A DNA stretch of 19,024 nucleotides from Chloroflexi bacterium UBA4733 (GTDB lineage: Bacteria > Chloroflexota > UBA4733). The stretch lies in NCBI GenBank assembly GCA_002404055.1, contig DHIZ01000227.1:1-19024 (forward strand), given 5' to 3'. How positions within the stretch are numbered: position 1 is the first letter of the stretch; each line of letters begins with the position of its first letter. The notes beneath the pieces are model-generated. The model was given only the letters and a program-made list of their open reading frames with translations, was not told the origin of the DNA and ran no database searches. Shown in pieces: positions 7,280-13,970 of this stretch. Position numbers and translations under genes: made by a program.

Positions 7280-7649
7280 CCTTTGGACCGATCGCGCACG
7301 TGAAAACCTGCGCATGTGTGATCTTGCCTACCGGGACGGCATCTGGACGCAGACCTGCTTCCATGCGCAACAGTGCGTTGAAATCATGCTCAAGGCATAC
7401 CTCGCCAACAGTGAGCGCCGCATCCCACGCACAAACACCATCGCCGATCTTCTTGACCTGATGGACCAACCGATCAAAGAGTCTCTTTCTGATCTGACCA
7501 ACGGCTTACGTAACCTTGACCTCTACTACGCACCGACCCGTTATCCGGACGCGATGCTTGGAACACTGCCGGATGGACTTCCCGGGAGGCTGGAAGCCAC
7601 CGAGGCGCTTTCCGTAGCCAAGGACCTTATGGCCCTCCTGGATCGCTGA
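7263..7649 (+). CDS. HEPN domain protein, partner of the MNT nucleotidyltransferase
   Basis: HEPN proteins are all-helical. Many are ribonuclease toxins, and others are accessory partners of nucleotidyltransferases. The 128-aa product contains the family helix 'CFHAQQCVEIMLKAYL' (32-47) and ends with the 'YYAPTRYPD' segment (88-96), also typical of PF05168-type HEPN proteins. I do not find the RX4-6H motif that marks active HEPN ribonucleases, so ribonuclease activity is doubtful. The ATG lies inside the last codons of the MNT gene, giving a 17-bp overlap and coupled translation. A toxin-antitoxin role is inferred from the pairing; a metabolic role for the pair is also possible. Confidence 0.85.
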   Translation: MNESGSLWTDRARENLRMCDLAYRDGIWTQTCFHAQQCVEIMLKAYLANSERRIPRTNTIADLLDLMDQPIKESLSDLTNGLRNLDLYYAPTRYPDAMLGTLPDGLPGRLEATEALSVAKDLMALLDR

Positions 7650-7697
7650 CTAGCGGGACCTTGTGCCCTCCCCCATGTCCGAGCCCGCTCTCGGCGG

Positions 7698-7703
7698 TAT
7701 GCT
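7698..7703 (+). promoter_or_regulatory. possible -10 element of the truncated ABC gene
   Basis: TATGCT lies 20 bases before the GTG at 7724, with GGGGAGG between them. No good -35 was seen. It suggests that the gene remnant kept its own promoter. Confidence 0.35.
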
Positions 7704-7723
7704 ACGTCGCTGGGGAGGCGCCG

Positions 7724-7864
7724 GTGCCCGTTATTCGTGTTCAAAACCTCGTCAAGGAGTTCCGGCTGCCCAAGCGGCAGTCGGGCCTCCTGGGCAGCGT
7801 GCGCACCCTATTCACGCGCCAGGTTACCGTGACACGGGTGGTGGACGGCGTGAGCTTCGACATT
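7724..7864 (+). pseudogene. 5' remnant of an ABC transporter ATP-binding protein gene
   Basis: The 47 remaining codons read VPVIRVQNLVKEFRLPKR and onward to 'VVDGVSFDI'. This is the first part of ABC ATPases of the ABC-2 exporter type, which usually begin 'I.V.NL.K.F' and reach 'V.GVSF.I' just before the Walker A loop. The GTG start has GGGGAGG five bases upstream. After codon 47 the homology stops. The 'PGE..G..GPNGAGKST' stretch expected next is absent, and so is the rest of the protein. The frame runs on to 8155 through unrelated DNA that is antisense to another gene remnant. A functional ATPase is therefore impossible. The break lies at 7865-7870. Confidence 0.75.
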
Positions 7865-7870
7865 ATCGGC

Positions 7871-8059
7871 GTCGCTCCATGTCCCAGCCGCGTCAAGAGC
7901 CTTGTTACGCACCTCATCTTCCTCTGCTGCCCGCCGATCATCCTCCGTGGGGAAATACTCAATGAAGTCAACGCCACCGATGCTTCGCGGTACCGCGATC
8001 AGCGGTCGCCCCTTCGGCACCAGCAGGCTGTGATACGCCAGCCCACGCCGCGTCATCAT
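7871..8059 (-). pseudogene. 5' remnant of a small antitoxin-like gene
   Basis: Read on the minus strand, 63 codons start MMTRRGLAYH, continue through 'LIAVPRSIGGVDFIEYFPT' and an acidic helix, and end in 'ALDAAGTWSD'. Two adjacent ATGs are preceded by a good GAAAGGAG. The style, a short acidic protein ending around an 'AG.WSDL.W' segment, resembles small antitoxin-like proteins that sit next to PIN-domain toxins; I hold this with low confidence. After 'WSD' the frame runs into the reverse complement of the ABC gene remnant, giving a chimeric 83-codon frame that stops at 7808. The 3' end of the gene and any toxin partner are missing. Confidence 0.6.
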
Positions 8060-8083
8060 CCGTTCGCTCCTTTCTATTCCTCC

Positions 8084-8089
8084 ATCATA
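8084..8089 (-). promoter_or_regulatory. possible -10 element of the antitoxin-like remnant
   Basis: TATGAT on the minus strand, five of six to consensus, 24 bases before the ATG at 8059. No -35 was identified. Confidence 0.35.
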
Positions 8090-8151
8090 TTGCCATACAC
8101 AGCGCGCATGCCTTCGCCGCCCCGACTGACACCCCATGCCCGGCGTCCTGA

Positions 8152-8180
8152 ATGACGCATGCTTTAGACTCGAGTACACT
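8152..8180 (+). promoter_or_regulatory. promoter of the sugar isomerase/epimerase gene
   Basis: ATGACG (8152-8157) and TACACT (8175-8180) are separated by 17 bases, close to a sigma-70-type promoter. Transcription would begin near 8187 and leave a leader of about 29 nt with a purine-rich ribosome site. Confidence 0.55.
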
Positions 8181-8215
8181 TGCTGCAGTCGACAAGGAGC
8201 GAGAGGATAGACACC

Positions 8216-9232
8216 GTGCGACTGGGTATCGACAGCTACAGCCTCAAAGATCAGGGCTGGGACGCTTTTCAGATGCTGGACTATTCGGCCAGCATTGGAC
8301 TGGACAACGTCCATTTCTCCGAACGGGGCAACTTTGCCTCGTTGGAGCCGGACTATCTGAAACGACTCAAGGCTCACGCTGACGAGCTCGGCCTGACGGT
8401 CGAGGTTGGCATGGGCAGCTTCAACCGCTATGCGATGTCGTTCAAGCCGACCCTTGGTAGCGGCGAACAGCAGTTGGCGGACATGATCGGAGCCGCGACC
8501 GTCATGGGGTCTCCGGTGGTTCGCTGCTTCATGGGCATGGAGGTTGACCGGACCGGGACCGTACCCTTCGCTGAACAACTGGAGGAGTGCGTGCGCACCC
8601 TGCGCGCCGTGGCTCCGCGAGCGCGCGACGCCGGCATCAAGATCGGCGTCGAGAACCACGGCGGCGTCGACTTGCTGGCGCGCGAGCTGCGGACGCTGAT
8701 CGAGACCGTCGGAACAGACGTGGTCGGCGCCTGCCTCGACACCGGCAATCCGGCCTATGGCGCGGAAGACCCGCTGCTGTCGGCGGAGATCCTGGCCCCG
8801 TATACCGTCACCAGTCACGTCCGGGATACGCGCATTTGGGCGGACGAACGGGGCGCGCAGGCACAGTGGGCGCCGCTCGGGCAGGGGAACGTCGACCTGC
8901 CCGGAATTCTGGAGATCCTACGGGAAGAGGCGCCGACAGTGCCGGTCGATCTGGAAATCATCACCGGCCGCGCGCCGAAGGCGTTGCCGTACTTCGACAG
9001 TTCCAGCGCCTTCTGGACGATCTACCCGCAGATGTTGGCGCAAGACTTCGCTCGCTTTGTGGCCCTCGCGGCGAACGGGACTCCCGGTGTACTTGACCAG
9101 GTCACCCTTGTCGGCAATCTGCCTGGTCAGTCGGCTGACTTGCAGCAGGCGTTCCGCGAGCAACAGCGCCGCCACTTCGAGGAGAGCGTGCGTTACGCCA
9201 AAGAGACGCTGGGACTGGGCGAGCGAGCATAG
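8216..9232 (+). CDS. sugar phosphate isomerase/epimerase (xylose isomerase-like TIM barrel)
   Basis: Family members are metal-dependent TIM-barrel enzymes that isomerise or epimerise sugars or inositol derivatives; the substrate here is unknown. The 338-aa product begins with the barrel strand MRLGIDSYSL. It carries the expected metal ligands: Glu in 'IGVENHGG', Asp in 'CLDTGN', His in 'TSHVRDTR', and Glu in 'VDLEIITG'. The final 70 residues ('YPQMLAQDFARFVALA' onward) are helical and probably cap the barrel. The frame opens with a TTG at 8180, but that codon overlaps the end of the -10 element. The GTG at 8216 is preceded by GAGAGGAT and opens the first barrel strand, so I chose it. Upstream lie the two gene remnants. 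The gene appears to be transcribed alone. Confidence 0.88.
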   Translation: MRLGIDSYSLKDQGWDAFQMLDYSASIGLDNVHFSERGNFASLEPDYLKRLKAHADELGLTVEVGMGSFNRYAMSFKPTLGSGEQQLADMIGAATVMGSPVVRCFMGMEVDRTGTVPFAEQLEECVRTLRAVAPRARDAGIKIGVENHGGVDLLARELRTLIETVGTDVVGACLDTGNPAYGAEDPLLSAEILAPYTVTSHVRDTRIWADERGAQAQWAPLGQGNVDLPGILEILREEAPTVPVDLEIITGRAPKALPYFDSSSAFWTIYPQMLAQDFARFVALAANGTPGVLDQVTLVGNLPGQSADLQQAFREQQRRHFEESVRYAKETLGLGERA

Positions 9233-9247
9233 GCGCGACAGGGGCGC

Positions 9248-9256
9248 TGGTATACT
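9248..9256 (+). promoter_or_regulatory. extended -10 promoter for the FecR-like gene, leaderless
   Basis: TGG-TATACT is an extended -10 (TGn plus five of six). The GTG start at 9263 lies seven bases after its last base, where transcription normally begins, so the mRNA should start at the initiation codon. No Shine-Dalgarno is possible. Confidence 0.6.
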
Positions 9257-9262
9257 CGGCAG

Positions 9263-10603
9263 GTGATCAGCCAGCTTCCCACCGCGCCGACCACTCGCGG
9301 CCTTGCCGGAGCGCTGGCTCGTGAGCCGATCCGAGTGGCGTGGGTCGTCATCTGGGTAAGTCTGGCCGCGTTTCTGATCCTGGTGAGCGCAGCCGTTGTT
9401 GCGAGCGCGCACTACGTCGCTACGGCGGTGCGCCCGGCGTCGGCCACTCTGGTCAGCACCAGTGGCACGGTACTGGCGCAGAAGCCGATCTGGCCGCGGC
9501 CTTTCGCTGCGCAACCCGGTCAGGCGCTCAGTTCCGGCGACACCATTCAGACCGACACCAACTCTAATGCAACAGCGACACTGCAGTTTTCCGACGGCAG
9601 CACGGTCCTCTTAGAACCAGGCACCGAGTTACAACTCACCAAACTCCGCAGCAACCGTTATACGGTGCTCTCCGGCCGGCGCCGAGAGATCGATCTGGCA
9701 CTCCGTTCGGGTAAGCTGGAAGCTGTGGTCACCAAATATGCTGACAATGGGTCCCGATTTGCTGTCACGTCGCTGGGAAACGTCATCACCATTACGGATG
9801 GCACGACGGATGTCTGGCTCAGTCAGCCCCGAACGGGCGCCCCGGTTCCCGGCAGCACCCCAGCGTCGGCGCCCTTCACCAATAGTTGCTGCGCCACGCA
9901 GGTACTGACACAGAACGGCAGCGCGGCAATCGTGGCGCCGGGGGGAAATGCAGCGTTGCTCGGCAACCAGCGAGCCACTATTCCAATGGGTGGCGCTCCC
10001 TTCATGGCGCCACACGCGAACTGGGACCTGCTGGTGAATCCATCCCTGTTACCGGGAAAGAACGGCTATCCCGACGTCTGGAACAGCCCGTCTAACAGCC
10101 CGTCTTTTGACATCACCAACGGCACGCCTGCCGATCACTTTGCCATGATTGCCGGCGCTACACCGATGGTGCATCTCTGGTCAGCGAATTCAGAGCAACA
10201 CCACGAGAGTATTTCTTTCCGCCAGGAAATCGACCGAGATGTGCGTGACTTCCTAAATCTGGACCTGCAGGTAAGCTTCAAGATTAACTCCCAGAGCCTT
10301 TCCGGCGGTGGCTACGATGGCACCGAGTATCCGTTCCGGGTGGCCGTCGACTTTTTTGACGCCAAGGGTTCCGAACAGATCTGGTTTCAGGGCTTTTACA
10401 TCAAGCCACCGACCGGTAACTCGACGGTGCGTGCGGCTCGGCAGGTAACGGCCGGGCAGTGGTTCCCCCAGCAAGCCGGCGAAGGTGATATGCGCCTCAG
10501 CACGCTCCCGGACCCGCCAGTCTACATCAAGTGGGTAGAGTTCTCGGCCTCCGGTCACGACTTTGACACCGACGTCCGTGAGGTCAGGCTGCTTGCCCAG
10601 TAA
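9263..10603 (+). CDS. membrane-anchored FecR-like domain protein
   Basis: The 446-aa product has a short cytoplasmic N-terminus and one membrane segment ('WVVIWVSLAAFLILVSAAVV', about 27-46). An extracytoplasmic FecR-type domain follows (about 60-190), recognised by 'SGTV', 'QALSSGDTIQTDTNS' and 'ATLQFSDGSTVLLEPGTEL'. After a low-complexity middle (Gly/Ala/Pro-rich, about 190-300), a C-terminal region (about 310-446, 'ISFRQEID' to 'REVRLLAQ') looks like a beta-sandwich, possibly carbohydrate-binding. FecR domains can sense or bind envelope ligands, but no sigma factor or TonB receptor gene is nearby, so classical iron signalling is unlikely. The GTG start is used without a leader. A 12-bp palindrome (10607-10618) follows the stop. 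Confidence 0.85.
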   Translation: MISQLPTAPTTRGLAGALAREPIRVAWVVIWVSLAAFLILVSAAVVASAHYVATAVRPASATLVSTSGTVLAQKPIWPRPFAAQPGQALSSGDTIQTDTNSNATATLQFSDGSTVLLEPGTELQLTKLRSNRYTVLSGRRREIDLALRSGKLEAVVTKYADNGSRFAVTSLGNVITITDGTTDVWLSQPRTGAPVPGSTPASAPFTNSCCATQVLTQNGSAAIVAPGGNAALLGNQRATIPMGGAPFMAPHANWDLLVNPSLLPGKNGYPDVWNSPSNSPSFDITNGTPADHFAMIAGATPMVHLWSANSEQHHESISFRQEIDRDVRDFLNLDLQVSFKINSQSLSGGGYDGTEYPFRVAVDFFDAKGSEQIWFQGFYIKPPTGNSTVRAARQVTAGQWFPQQAGEGDMRLSTLPDPPVYIKWVEFSASGHDFDTDVREVRLLAQ

Positions 10604-10606
10604 CGC

Positions 10607-10618
10607 CGTGCGCGCACG
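10607..10618. repeat. 12-bp perfect palindrome after the FecR-like gene
   Basis: CGTGCGCGCACG reads the same on both strands and begins three bases after the TAA. It lacks a loop and a T-run, so it is a weak terminator candidate or a binding site. Confidence 0.3.
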
Positions 10619-10668
10619 CGGTACGCAGTATCGACGATCGGTTGCTATCACGAGGTGAGCGCATCGTC

Positions 10669-10674
10669 TACAAT
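10669..10674 (+). promoter_or_regulatory. possible -10 element for the NAD(P)HX repair gene
   Basis: TACAAT, five of six to consensus, 50 bases before the inferred CTG start. It falls inside the frame that would begin at GTG 10655, which argues against that upstream start. Confidence 0.45.
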
Positions 10675-10723
10675 AGGTGGCAGGCGCGCCATTGACGGGG
10701 GCGCTGATCAAAGGAGCGCGAGC

Positions 10724-12271
10724 CTGAAACTTTGCGTGGTGGCGGAGATGCGGGCCTGGGAACAGGCGGCCATCGGCCAGGGTACCAGTGTGGCAACGCT
10801 GATGCAGCGCGCCGGGCACGGCGTTGCGCGAGCCATCCTGGCTGAACCGCGTTGTCAGGATCCTATCCTCGTCCTCGTCGGCCCTGGCAACAACGGCGGC
10901 GACGCCCTGATTGCCGCGGCCGGCCTGCAAGCGCACGCCCGCCGGGTACGGGTGGCGCTCTGGCGCCGTGACCGCAGTGCTGATCCCCGGTTGCCGGACG
11001 TGTTGACCACCAACGTCGACACAGATGGCGCCGCCACACTGCAGTCCTGGCTTCCTGCCGCCGGCACGATCGTCGATGGGCTGCTCGGCACCGGGCGTAG
11101 CAGGCCGGCTGAGGGAGCGCTACGTGACATTCTGGTGGCGCTGGCGCAACGCCGGCGCCAGCCTGGCCATCCGACCGTCGTGGCCATTGACCTGCCAAGC
11201 GGCACCGATGCCGACACCGGGACAGCGGACGAGTCGGCAGTGGCGGCGGACATCACGCTCGCCCTGGGATGCGCCAAGGGGGGCACGCTGGTCTACCCGG
11301 CGGCCCAACGTGCCGGCGACGTGCGGGTACTTGATATCGGTCTGCCCCTCGCTGCGGCTCCCAGGAGCGGGCAGACCATCGACATCGGCCTCGTAGCCAG
11401 TCTGCTGCCCCCGCGAACGCTGGACAGCAACAAAGGCAGCTTCGGACGCGTGACCGTCATTGGCGGTTCGGAGCAATACACCGGTGCGCCGGCCCTGGTG
11501 GCCCGCGCCGCCGGTCGCGTCGGGGCGGGACTCGTCGCCGTGGCGATGCCCCGTTGTGTCCACACCATTCTGGCGACGAAGCTGGATGAGGCGATATTCG
11601 CCCCCCAACCGGATCAGGATGGCGCTGTGGCGCTGGCCGCCGTCCCTGGACTGCACACACTCGTCAAAACTTCGCAAGCCGTTGCCCTGGGGCCGGGGCT
11701 GAGCCGGGCAGGCTCGGCGCCGGAGACGATCCGCGCCTTGCTGCTCACGCTCCAGGCCGACCGCGGCGCCGCCCAGTTGGTCATTGACGCCGATGCCCTG
11801 AATGCCCTCTCGCAACAGGCGGAGTGGTGGCATTCGATACCTCCGGGCTGCGTGCTCACGCCGCACCCGGGTGAAATGGGGCGACTCTGCGGCGCCGATA
11901 CGAAGGCCGTCCAGGCCGACCGCATCGGCGTCGCCCGCGCCGCCGCCGCGCGCTGGCAGCAGTGCGTCTTGCTCAAGGGCGCGCACACGATCATCGCCGA
12001 ACCGGACGGCAGGTGGTGGCTCTTGCCCATCGCCAATTCTTCCCTCGCCACCGCCGGCAGCGGTGACGTGCTGTGTGGCGCCATCGCCGGCCTGCTGGCC
12101 CAGGGGATGGAACCCTGGGCGGCCGCCGTCTGCGGCGCCTGGGCCCATGGTGAGGCCGGCATGGCTGCCGCTCACCAGTACGGCGCAGCCGGCGTCCTCG
12201 CCGGCGATCTACTACCCGAACTGCCCCGCGCCTTGCAACGAGCGCGGGACCACGCACCACCGGAAGGCTGA
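10724..12271 (+). CDS. nnr: bifunctional NAD(P)H-hydrate epimerase / ADP-dependent NAD(P)H-hydrate dehydratase
   Basis: The enzyme repairs hydrated NADH and NADPH: the N-terminal domain (about 1-215) epimerises R-NAD(P)HX and the C-terminal domain (about 225-515) dehydrates the S form using ADP. The epimerase part shows 'GPGNNGGDALIAA', 'GLLGTGRSR' and 'AIDLPSGTDADTG'. The dehydratase part shows 'NKGSFGRVTVIGGSEQYTGA', 'VIDADALNALS', 'LTPHPGEMGRL', 'LLKGAHTIIAEPDG' and 'TAGSGDVLCG', all diagnostic. I place the start at CTG 10724: AAGGAG ends seven bases before it, and it yields (M)KLCVVAEMRAWEQAAI, which aligns with the usual family N-terminus. ATG 10748 would be too late, GTG 10736 is too far from the ribosome site, and GTG 10655 overlaps the likely -10. 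Confidence 0.92.
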   Translation: MKLCVVAEMRAWEQAAIGQGTSVATLMQRAGHGVARAILAEPRCQDPILVLVGPGNNGGDALIAAAGLQAHARRVRVALWRRDRSADPRLPDVLTTNVDTDGAATLQSWLPAAGTIVDGLLGTGRSRPAEGALRDILVALAQRRRQPGHPTVVAIDLPSGTDADTGTADESAVAADITLALGCAKGGTLVYPAAQRAGDVRVLDIGLPLAAAPRSGQTIDIGLVASLLPPRTLDSNKGSFGRVTVIGGSEQYTGAPALVARAAGRVGAGLVAVAMPRCVHTILATKLDEAIFAPQPDQDGAVALAAVPGLHTLVKTSQAVALGPGLSRAGSAPETIRALLLTLQADRGAAQLVIDADALNALSQQAEWWHSIPPGCVLTPHPGEMGRLCGADTKAVQADRIGVARAAAARWQQCVLLKGAHTIIAEPDGRWWLLPIANSSLATAGSGDVLCGAIAGLLAQGMEPWAAAVCGAWAHGEAGMAAAHQYGAAGVLAGDLLPELPRALQRARDHAPPEG

Positions 12272-12281
12272 GGCGCCCGCG

Positions 12282-13721
12282 ATGCAGCAGTCCAGGGAAC
12301 AGACCACTGGGAAAGGGGGAAGGCTAGTGCCGCAGCAACGTATCCTCGTTGTGGACGACCACGCCGCCATACGCGCGCTCTTGAAGAACCTCCTGGAGGA
12401 GGATGGTTTTGACGTAGTAGAAGCGCAGACGGGGCGCCAGGCGCTGACCTGCATCGAACAGCAGCGGCCCGACCTCGTCCTCATGGATGTGAAGCTGCCC
12501 GATATTACCGGCATTGACGTGTTGCAACAGTTGAAAACGAGCGGTGTCCAGACGAACGTCATCTTGATGACGGCCTACGGCACATCCAACCTGGTGATTC
12601 GGGGCACTGAACTTGGCGCCGTCGACTATCTACCCAAGCCTTTCCAGGATCTGGATAACCTTTTGGCGCTGGTCCGCCAGCACCTGAGCTACGACAAACT
12701 GCAGGACGACGGCAACGCCGTCCGCGAGGTTCTGGACCGCGACCCGAAGAACAAGATCATCGGGAACAGCCAGCGGATGGTCGAAGTCTTTAAGATGATT
12801 GGCCGGATTGCTCCCAGCGACGTGACCGTCCTTATCACCGGCGAAACCGGCACCGGCAAGAATCTAGTCGCGGCCGCCATCCATAGCTACTCGACGCGCC
12901 GGCTCGGTCCCTACGTCGACGTGGCATGCGCGGCGCTGCCGGAGACCCTGCTGGAGAGCGAACTATTTGGCCACGAAAAGGGCGCCTTCACCAATGCCAT
13001 CACCATGCGCAAAGGCCGCTTTGAAATGGCCGACCGCGGCACCATCTTTCTGGACGAAATTGGCGAGATGACGCTTTCTACCCAGAAGAAGCTCCTGCGC
13101 GTCTTGCAAGACAAGTCGATTGAACGGCTGGGGTCGGGAGTGGCCAAGCCGGTGGATGTGCGCGTGGTAACGGCCACCAATCGCACCCTGGAAGAGGACA
13201 TCGAGGCCGGCCGCTTTCGCGAGGACCTCTACTACCGGCTCAACGTGATTGCCATCCACATGCCGGCGCTGCGCGAACGGATGGACGACATTCCCCTCCT
13301 GGTCGACTACTTTCTCAACAAGTATCGACTTAATTCCAGCGCACCCGCCACTGCCATTAGCCAGCAAGCGATGGACCGGTTGATGGAGCACCAGTGGCCG
13401 GGAAACGTCCGTGAACTGGAGAACGTTATCCAAAGGGCCGTCACGCTCTCCGGCGGTCGCATGATCACACCCGACCATCTGCGCCTGGCGCCCCTCAGCG
13501 AAGGGCACCGCGACGCTCCACGGGCGACCTCACGCGGCAAGACGCTGCCCGAATCGCTCGCCATGCTGGAGCGCCAGATGATCACGGAGGCGCTCCGTTT
13601 CGCCCGTGGCGAACAGCAGGAAGCTGCCAAATTGCTGGGCATCACGCCGACCTACCTCACGAAGAAAATGCAGCAGTACGGCATCACGCCGCCATCTCCC
13701 GACAGCGATGCGGCGACGTAG
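12282..13721 (+). CDS. NtrC-type sigma-54-dependent response regulator (receiver, AAA+, Fis HTH), with GAFTNA variant
   Basis: A cytoplasmic regulator that, by family, is phosphorylated by a histidine kinase and then remodels sigma-54 RNA polymerase. In the 479-aa product the receiver domain occupies about 18-140, with acidic D25/D26, phosphoacceptor D69 in 'VLMDVKLP', T97 and K119. The AAA+ domain (about 155-400) has Walker A GETGTGKN (187-194), Walker B 'IFLDEIGE' (255-262) and 'FREDLYYRLNVI'. The Fis-type helix-turn-helix is 'QEAAKLLGITPTYLTKKM' (446-463). The sigma-54 contact loop is GAFTNA (234-239) rather than GAFTGA. No kinase gene is nearby. The ATG at 12282 has GAGG eight bases upstream. 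GTG 12327, behind AAAGGGGG, is an equally plausible start that begins right at the receiver domain. Confidence 0.92.
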   Translation: MQQSREQTTGKGGRLVPQQRILVVDDHAAIRALLKNLLEEDGFDVVEAQTGRQALTCIEQQRPDLVLMDVKLPDITGIDVLQQLKTSGVQTNVILMTAYGTSNLVIRGTELGAVDYLPKPFQDLDNLLALVRQHLSYDKLQDDGNAVREVLDRDPKNKIIGNSQRMVEVFKMIGRIAPSDVTVLITGETGTGKNLVAAAIHSYSTRRLGPYVDVACAALPETLLESELFGHEKGAFTNAITMRKGRFEMADRGTIFLDEIGEMTLSTQKKLLRVLQDKSIERLGSGVAKPVDVRVVTATNRTLEEDIEAGRFREDLYYRLNVIAIHMPALRERMDDIPLLVDYFLNKYRLNSSAPATAISQQAMDRLMEHQWPGNVRELENVIQRAVTLSGGRMITPDHLRLAPLSEGHRDAPRATSRGKTLPESLAMLERQMITEALRFARGEQQEAAKLLGITPTYLTKKMQQYGITPPSPDSDAAT

Positions 13722-13725
13722 TCCG

Positions 13726-13956
13726 ATGCCAGGTCGGAACGACACCCTGCCGTTAGACATAACGTTGCGCGAGGTGATCGCCGCGCAGGTGCTGATTGCT
13801 TCCGGGGAACGCGTCGACACCGAGGCGCTGGCAGCACTCAACGTCAAACTTGACGCGCAACTCGACGCTTTTCGCCGCGAACTCGGTATCGTGCGCTTCG
13901 GTGCGGTGCTCAAGAACGCCTGGCGACGATCCGACCCGGCTTCCACCGATGAGTAG
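13726..13956 (+). CDS. small protein of unknown function
   Basis: A 76-aa product starting MPGRNDTLPLDITLREVI, then mostly helical ('EALAALNVKLDAQLDAF') and ending basic and hydrophilic. No family or motif is recognised. It starts five bases after the response regulator stop; an alternative ATG at 13708 overlaps that gene and would add six residues. No clear Shine-Dalgarno is seen, so translation may be coupled to the regulator. Codon use and composition look like the neighbours, which is why I think it is real, but evidence is modest. Confidence 0.5.
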   Translation: MPGRNDTLPLDITLREVIAAQVLIASGERVDTEALAALNVKLDAQLDAFRRELGIVRFGAVLKNAWRRSDPASTDE

Positions 13957-13959
13957 AAT
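13954..13959 (+). promoter_or_regulatory. possible -10 element for the Ldh-family gene
   Basis: TAGAAT, five of six to consensus, 11 bases before the ATG at 13971, overlapping the preceding stop codon. A very short leader containing AGGA would result. Confidence 0.35.
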
Positions 13960-13970
13960 AGGAATCAGCA

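Noticed and set aside
8060..8818. Upstream part of the 336-codon minus-strand frame reaching 8818
   Set aside because: It is antisense to the TIM-barrel gene. Only the portion from 8059 down has its own start, ribosome site and -10.
11120..12175. Long minus-strand frame opposite the NAD(P)HX repair gene
   Set aside because: Typical antisense open frame in GC-rich DNA. The plus-strand protein is unambiguous.
11802..12281. N-terminal extension of the response regulator
   Set aside because: It overlaps the NAD(P)HX repair gene in another frame and is Pro/Arg/Ser-rich without homology. The receiver domain begins after 12327.
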